From contig JAGBFR010000035.1 of assembly GCA_017936375.1 (NCBI GenBank), forward strand, positions 1 through 43,480: a stretch of DNA of 43,480 bases, read 5' to 3'. Origin of the DNA: Clostridia bacterium. GTDB lineage: Bacteria > Bacillota > Clostridia > Christensenellales > Aristaeellaceae. A program made the translations under genes and the position numbers. Of the stretch, positions 38,986-43,480 are shown one piece after another (the stretch's first letter is position 1; each line of letters starts with the position of its first letter). Under the pieces are notes generated by a model. The model was not told the DNA's origin, did no database searches, and saw only the letters and a program-made list of their open reading frames with translations.

Positions 38986-40827
38986 ATGAAAAACCAAATG
39001 GATTACGGTTTGTCCTGGCTGAAATTCCTGCCCGATCAGCCGTCCATGACGGCGAAGACGCCGCTGGAGGCCGCGCACGCGGAGCTTGCGCAGATGGAGG
39101 GCCTTCATGTGGATGTACAGCTGGAGCCCGCCCTTGGCGACGGCTTTAGCATCGAGAAGCGCGGGGACGGCTATCTGCTGCGCGGCGGCGAGACGGGCGT
39201 GCTCTACGGCGCGTACCGCGCGATGATGGCACATGCCGCCGGGCAGAATGTACCCGAGGGGGAGGATGCGCCGTACTATGCCCTGCGCATGCTCAATTGC
39301 TGGGACAATGCCGAGGGCGATATTGAGCGCGGCTATTCCGGGCGCTCCCTGTTCTTTGAGGGCGGGCGCTTTGCCTATGACCCGGCGCGCATCCGCCAGC
39401 TGGCGCGCATGCTCGCCTCCGTCGGCGTCAACGTCATCTGCATCAACAACGTCAACGTCCACAACCCGGCGCACAAGCTCATCGAGGAGGAGTGGCTGCC
39501 GCAGCTGGCGGAGCTGGCGGCGATCTTCCGCCCCTTCGGCGTGCGGCTGATGCTCTCCATCGATTATGCGCATCCCATGCGCCACGGCGTCGCGACGGCG
39601 GATCCGCTCGACCCCGAGGTGCAGCGCTGGTGGATGGAGCGGGCGGACATCGTCTACCGCTATGTGCCGGATCTGGCCGGCTTCCTCGTCAAGGCGGACA
39701 GCGAGCACAGGCCCGGCCCCTTCACCTACGGGCGCACGCACGCGGACGGCGCGAATATGCTCGCCAGGGCGCTTGCCCCGCACGGCGGCACGCTCGTCTG
39801 GCGCTGCTTTGTCTACAACTGCATGCAGGACTGGCGCGACACTGCAACCGACAGGCCGATGGCGGCCTACAAGCACTACGCGTATCTGGACGGCCAGTTT
39901 GAGGACAATGTGATCCTGCAGATCAAGAATGGCCCGTTCGATTTCCAGGTCCGCGAGCCGGTCTCCCCGCTGCTGCTGGCGATGCCCAAGACGCATCTGG
40001 CGCTCGAATTCCAGCTTGCGCAGGAGTACACCGGCCATCAGATCGACATCTACGCCATGCCGCCGATGTGGAAGGAACACTTTGCGGATATGCCGCCCTC
40101 CTGCGTGCAGGCGATTGCGGCGGTCAGCAACCTTGGCCGCGACGACAACTACACCGGTCATCCCTTTGCGGCGGTCAATCTCTTTGCCTACGGCCTGACG
40201 GCGTGGAATCCTGCGGCGGAGCCGGATGAGGTCATCCGCCTCTGGTGCCGCCTGACCTACGGCCTGCACGGGGCGCAGGAGGACGCGCTGCACGCGCTGC
40301 TCATGGGCAGCCGCCGCACCTATGAAAAGTACACCGCGCCGCTGGGCCTTTGCTGGATGGTCGAGCCGCACGGGCATTACGGCCCCTCGCCGATGGGCTA
40401 TGAATACGCCCTCTGGGGCACCTATCACAAGGCCAACCGCGACGCCGTGGGCATCGACAGGACGGAGAGCGGGACGGGCTACACCGCGCAGTACCCCGAG
40501 GCGCTCAGGACGCGCTATGAAAACCTTGAGACCTGCCCGGATCTGCTCAAGCTCTTCTTCCATCGCCTGCGCTACGACTATGTGATGGACGATGGCCGCA
40601 CGCTGATCCAGCGCATCTACGACGATCACTTTGAGGGCCTTGAGGAGGCGAAGGAGATGGCGCGCGTGCTGGCTGCGCTCGACCTGCCCGAGCCGGACAG
40701 GGCTGTCGCGGCGGAGCGCATGGAGCGCCAGCTGCGCAATGCGCGCGAGTGGTGCGACGTGACCAACACGTTCTTCTATCGCCTCAGCGGCGTGAAGGAC
40801 GCGAAGGGCCGCACGATTTACGACTGA
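38986..40827 (+). CDS. aguA: GH67 alpha-glucuronidase
   Basis: A 613-residue enzyme that releases glucuronic or 4-O-methylglucuronic acid from the end of glucuronoxylan oligosaccharides. Diagnostic blocks: VKADSEHRPGPFTYGRTHAD and KNGPFDFQVREPVSPLL, the latter holding the Asp and Glu of the catalytic base pair. It is slightly shorter than many GH67 enzymes, mainly at the N-terminus, where the non-catalytic beta domain is compact. No signal peptide is present, as usual for the family. The start at 38986 has GAGAGAGGG upstream; the frame is open to 38896 without signals. The AraC regulator follows 28 bases later. Confidence 0.94.
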   Translation: MKNQMDYGLSWLKFLPDQPSMTAKTPLEAAHAELAQMEGLHVDVQLEPALGDGFSIEKRGDGYLLRGGETGVLYGAYRAMMAHAAGQNVPEGEDAPYYALRMLNCWDNAEGDIERGYSGRSLFFEGGRFAYDPARIRQLARMLASVGVNVICINNVNVHNPAHKLIEEEWLPQLAELAAIFRPFGVRLMLSIDYAHPMRHGVATADPLDPEVQRWWMERADIVYRYVPDLAGFLVKADSEHRPGPFTYGRTHADGANMLARALAPHGGTLVWRCFVYNCMQDWRDTATDRPMAAYKHYAYLDGQFEDNVILQIKNGPFDFQVREPVSPLLLAMPKTHLALEFQLAQEYTGHQIDIYAMPPMWKEHFADMPPSCVQAIAAVSNLGRDDNYTGHPFAAVNLFAYGLTAWNPAAEPDEVIRLWCRLTYGLHGAQEDALHALLMGSRRTYEKYTAPLGLCWMVEPHGHYGPSPMGYEYALWGTYHKANRDAVGIDRTESGTGYTAQYPEALRTRYENLETCPDLLKLFFHRLRYDYVMDDGRTLIQRIYDDHFEGLEEAKEMARVLAALDLPEPDRAVAAERMERQLRNAREWCDVTNTFFYRLSGVKDAKGRTIYD

Positions 40828-40855
40828 GACTGACGGAATAAAGGGGGGCTCCTTG

Positions 40856-41749
40856 GTGAGGGAATCCTTCAGCAGCCTGCGGCAGATCGAGCATCATGAC
40901 AATGATCTTGTCCGCGTATATAACAACACGCAGACGGACGACTATCCCGCGCACTGGAACAACGCCTTTGAGATCATCGTGCCCATCGAGAATGCCTACG
41001 AGGTCTGCATCAACGATACCACGTACGACGTGCGTCAGGGCGAGGTGCTGATCATCCCGGCGGGTACCGTGCATGAGATTTTCGCCCCGGAGAGCGGGCG
41101 GCGCTATATCATCATGGCGGAGACGAGGCTGTTTCTTGCGGTCGACGGGCTCGCTGCCGTGCAGCACTGCTTCTATCCCTGTGTGCATCTGCGCTATGAC
41201 CGTCACGGGGAATTGCTCGAGGAGATTCACGGCTTCCTGTCCAAGGTGGTCAGGGGCTATGAGACGCAGGCCTACTTTGGCCGCGCGGAGGCGAAGCTCT
41301 ATCTGAGCATGGTCTTCGTGCGCATCGCCCGCAGCCTGCTGGAGGGCGGCGAGCAGGGCGCTGCCGGCGCGCACCGGCAGCAGACGATGAGCGTCTTTCT
41401 GGATGTATGCACCTACATCGCCGAGCACTGCGCGCAGAAGCTGACGCTCGAGGACGCCGCCGCTTACAGCGGCTACAGCAAGTATCACTTCGCCCGCATG
41501 TTCAAGGCGTATTCGGGCATGAGCTTCTATGATTTCTTCCTGCGCCAGCGCGTGCTGCTGTGCGAGCAGCTGCTGGGCGATCCGCAGCTGCCGGTGACGG
41601 AGGTCGCCCTGCGCAGCGGCTTTGGCTCGATCGCCACATTCAACAGGATCTTCAAGCAATACGAAAAGATGACGCCGACGGAGTACCGCAGGATGCGTCA
41701 GCAGGTGCAGAGCGCCGGCGATCCGGCGGAGGAAAACAGCAATATCTGA
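40856..41749 (+). CDS. AraC-family regulator of the hemicellulose genes
   Basis: A 297-residue regulator with an N-terminal cupin-type ligand domain (about residues 20-100; NAFEIIVPIENAYEVCIND, EVLIIPAGTVHEI) and two C-terminal helix-turn-helix motifs (about 190-285; LTLEDAAAYSGYSKYHFARM and VTEVALRSGFGSIATFNRIF). The start is GTG at 40856 with GGGGGG 7 bases upstream; a TTG at 40853 is the alternative. It is cotranscribed with the GH67 gene and lies just before the sugar permeases, so control of both by xylo- or glucurono-oligosaccharides is likely. Confidence 0.9.
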   Translation: MRESFSSLRQIEHHDNDLVRVYNNTQTDDYPAHWNNAFEIIVPIENAYEVCINDTTYDVRQGEVLIIPAGTVHEIFAPESGRRYIIMAETRLFLAVDGLAAVQHCFYPCVHLRYDRHGELLEEIHGFLSKVVRGYETQAYFGRAEAKLYLSMVFVRIARSLLEGGEQGAAGAHRQQTMSVFLDVCTYIAEHCAQKLTLEDAAAYSGYSKYHFARMFKAYSGMSFYDFFLRQRVLLCEQLLGDPQLPVTEVALRSGFGSIATFNRIFKQYEKMTPTEYRRMRQQVQSAGDPAEENSNI

Positions 41750-41771
41750 GAAGCAAATGACCATTATCGAT
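41741..41771 (+). promoter_or_regulatory. Shared motif (site 2), probable AraC-type operator before the permease genes
   Basis: AATATCTGAG then AAGCAAATGACCATTAT, overlapping the AraC stop codon. It starts 55 bases before the -10 hexamer (41741 to 41796), the same spacing as site 1. Confidence 0.55.
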
Positions 41772-41792
41772 AGGTGTGCGATTTGTGATAAA

Positions 41793-41801
41793 TGGTACAA
41801 T
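41793..41801 (+). promoter_or_regulatory. Extended -10 promoter of the sugar ABC permeases
   Basis: TGG-TACAAT with no recognisable -35, as expected for an activator-dependent promoter; about 105 bases before the TTG start codon. Confidence 0.6.
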
Positions 41802-41905
41802 TTTGTCAGAATAATTGGACGGAATCGCCTTTTATCCCAAGACAAAGCCGGGATTCGGTGCAGATTTGCCCGTTCCGGCCATGATTCCTGAAGGAGGAGT
41901 GCAAC

Positions 41906-42865
41906 TTGAAAAAGAGTCAGGCCGCAGTGAGCAATCGACGTTCGCTGCGCAGGCTGTCCTGGAGCAACTACATGAAGCGGTACGGCACGCTGTATCTGCT
42001 GCTGCTGCTGCCCATGGCGTTCTTCATCGTCTTCCGCTATCTGCCGATGGCCTACATCACCATGGCCTTCAAGCAGAATAACATCATCAAGCCGCTCTTT
42101 GAGGTGCCGTGGGCGAAGAACAACGGCATGGAGTGGTTCATCAAGGCGTTTAAGAACCGCGACTTCCTCTTCGCCATCAAGAACACCATCACCCTGAACC
42201 TGCTGGATCTGGTGGTCGGCTTCCCGGCGCCGATTCTCATTGCGCTGCTGCTCAATGAGCTGACGCACAACGGCTTCAAGCGCGTGACGCAGACGATCAT
42301 CTACCTTCCGCACTTCCTGTCCTGGATCATCATCTCCGGCCTCGCGCTGCGCCTGCTCGCGCCGACGGACGGCCTGATCAACATCCTGCTCGCCAAGGTG
42401 GGCATAGAGCCCATCCCCTTCCTCAACAAGCCCAACTGGTGGACCGGCACATATGTCGCCCTGGGCATCTGGAAGGAAGCGGGCTGGAATACCATCATCT
42501 ACCTCGCTGCGATGACCTCCATCAGCCCTGAGCTGTACGAGGCCGCCGCCGTTGACGGCGCGAACCGCCTGCGCAGAATCTGGCACGTGACGCTGCCGGG
42601 CCTGCGCTCGACGATCATCACCCTGCTGATCATGAACCTCGGCCGCATCCTGGGCAGCGAATTTGATCGCCCGTACGCGCTGAGCAACAAGCTGGTCACC
42701 AGCGCCTCCAACGTCATTTCCATCTTCGTCTATCAGAACGGTATCAAGGGCTCCCAGTTCTCTCTGACGACGGCTGTGGGTCTGTTCCAGTCGGTCATCG
42801 GCGTGTTCTTCCTGCTCGGTGCGAACAAGCTGGCGAAGAACTTCGGCGAGCGCGGCGTCTGGTAA
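41906..42865 (+). CDS. Sugar ABC transporter permease, LplB type
   Basis: A 319-residue inner-membrane permease with six predicted transmembrane segments after a basic N-terminal tail of about 25 residues. The EAA loop YEAAAVDGANRLRRIWHVTL docks the ATPase. This is the first permease of the CUT1 family branch typical of Firmicutes oligosaccharide importers (LplB/YteP). The start codon is TTG at 41906 with a strong AAGGAGG site 8 bases upstream. The second permease gene starts 15 bases later. Import of glucurono-xylo-oligosaccharides is inferred from the adjoining enzymes and regulator. Confidence 0.93.
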   Translation: MKKSQAAVSNRRSLRRLSWSNYMKRYGTLYLLLLLPMAFFIVFRYLPMAYITMAFKQNNIIKPLFEVPWAKNNGMEWFIKAFKNRDFLFAIKNTITLNLLDLVVGFPAPILIALLLNELTHNGFKRVTQTIIYLPHFLSWIIISGLALRLLAPTDGLINILLAKVGIEPIPFLNKPNWWTGTYVALGIWKEAGWNTIIYLAAMTSISPELYEAAAVDGANRLRRIWHVTLPGLRSTIITLLIMNLGRILGSEFDRPYALSNKLVTSASNVISIFVYQNGIKGSQFSLTTAVGLFQSVIGVFFLLGANKLAKNFGERGVW

Positions 42866-42880
42866 GGGAGGAGAGAAAAT

Positions 42881-43480
42881 ATGATCAAATCCAAGGGCGC
42901 AAAAATCGCCGATATCGTCATCATTGCCGTCTGCTGCGTGCTGATCTTCATCTGCCTCGTGCCGATGCTCAACGTTCTGGCGCGCTCCCTGTCCTCCACG
43001 GAATACCTCATCCGCAATGAGGTGCTCCTCTGGCCCAAGGGCCTGACCTTTGAGGCGTACACCACTGTCCTTCAGGACGCGAAGTACACCCATTCCCTCG
43101 TCTTCACCGCGTGGCTCACCCTGGGCTGCACCATCCTCTCGATGGTGATGACCATCATGTGCGCCTACCCGCTGATCTATGACAACCTGCGCGGCAAGGC
43201 CTTTATCAACGGCTTCGTCCTGCTGACGATGTACTTCTCCGCCGGCACGATCCCGCATTACCTGCTGCTCAAGAACCTCAAGATGCTCGATACCGTCTGG
43301 GTGCTGGTCATCCCGAACTGCCTGAGCGTCTTCAACGTGGTCATCATGCGCAGCTTCTTCTACGGCATCCCGGACAGCCTGCGCGAGGCGGCCGAGATCG
43401 ACGGCGCGGGCCCGATCCGCACGCTGATCCAGATCTACCTGCCGCTGTCCACCTCCGTCATGGCGACGCTGGCGCTGTTC
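42881..43480 (+). CDS. Sugar ABC transporter permease, YtcP type (5' part)
   Basis: The first 200 residues of the second CUT1 permease; the gene runs past the right edge. Several transmembrane segments are visible (first about residues 11-32), and the EAA loop REAAEIDGAGPIRTLIQIYL lies at the end of the visible part. A GGGAGGAGAG site lies just before the ATG. Together with the preceding LplB-type protein it forms the membrane channel; the substrate-binding lipoprotein probably follows outside the window. The ATPase for such systems is often shared and encoded elsewhere. Confidence 0.93.
   Translation, partial: MIKSKGAKIADIVIIAVCCVLIFICLVPMLNVLARSLSSTEYLIRNEVLLWPKGLTFEAYTTVLQDAKYTHSLVFTAWLTLGCTILSMVMTIMCAYPLIYDNLRGKAFINGFVLLTMYFSAGTIPHYLLLKNLKMLDTVWVLVIPNCLSVFNVVIMRSFFYGIPDSLREAAEIDGAGPIRTLIQIYLPLSTSVMATLALF

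Noticed and set aside
40784-43258. Very long antisense ORF (824 codons), with similar ones at 20629-22722, 18815-20767 and 26370-28178
   Set aside because: They lie opposite clearly recognisable genes, have His/Arg/Asp-rich low-complexity translations, and arise from GC-rich third codon positions.
1-43480. CRISPR arrays, rRNA and tRNA genes, complete insertion sequences
   Set aside because: No regular spaced direct repeats, no rRNA-like stretch, no cloverleaf with a TTCRANY loop and no transposase ORF were recognised by eye.

Overview
The window is a high-GC chromosomal segment of an anaerobic, gut-type Firmicute. An order such as Christensenellales or a related high-GC Clostridia lineage is my inference; no rRNA is present to settle it. 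Evidence for a Gram-positive host: strong AGGAGG-type ribosome binding sites, sigma-A promoters with 17-base spacers, split iron-sulfur serine dehydratase, split ThrE exporter, ProX-type tRNA editing, ABC-F resistance factor, and LplB/YtcP-type sugar permeases. No rRNA, tRNA or CRISPR array was seen. Very long antisense ORFs are a by-product of GC-rich codon use.

Left part (1-16.6 kb), housekeeping and amino-acid metabolism: the end of a gluconate 5-dehydrogenase-like SDR gene, an SPFH/prohibitin-like protein with a small partner, an M20 amidohydrolase, a complete methionine ABC importer (metN-metI-metQ), a nitroreductase, a ProX-like tRNA editing protein and a serine hydrolase in one operon, malQ, a two-subunit threonine/serine exporter with a membrane acyltransferase, an XRE regulator, a DEDDh exonuclease, and the L-serine dehydratase pair sdaAB-sdaAA.

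Middle (16.6-28.2 kb), resistance and transport: an ABC-F ribosome-protection-type ATPase on the minus strand has a long leader with a Met-Arg-Arg mini-ORF and an intrinsic terminator, so it looks attenuated. It is divergent from a heterodimeric ABC exporter. Next come a minus-strand four-gene operon (YczE-like membrane protein, DUF5058-type membrane protein, an unrecognised membrane partner, a membrane-anchored M20/CPS1-like peptidase) and a Tat-signal flavoprotein reductase.

Right part (28.4-43.5 kb), a hemicellulose locus fitting glucurono(arabino)xylan breakdown: GH79-like glycosidase, CE7 acetyl-xylan esterase, a large GH106-like hydrolase, GH43, an SH3 secreted protein, GH39 with an MBL-fold hydrolase, GH67 alpha-glucuronidase, an AraC regulator and two sugar-ABC permeases, the second cut by the window edge. 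The enzymes lack signal peptides, so imported acetylated or glucuronylated xylo-oligosaccharides are probably taken apart in the cytoplasm. A shared motif lies exactly 55 bases before the -10 box of both the GH67 and the permease promoters and is a good candidate for the AraC-type operator. The locus carries decay scars: a truncated ECF sigma factor and a flavoprotein C-terminal remnant.

Several intergenic repeats are present: two terminal-inverted-repeat elements, a solo arm, and a pair of ~100-base elements that each abut a terminator T-tract.
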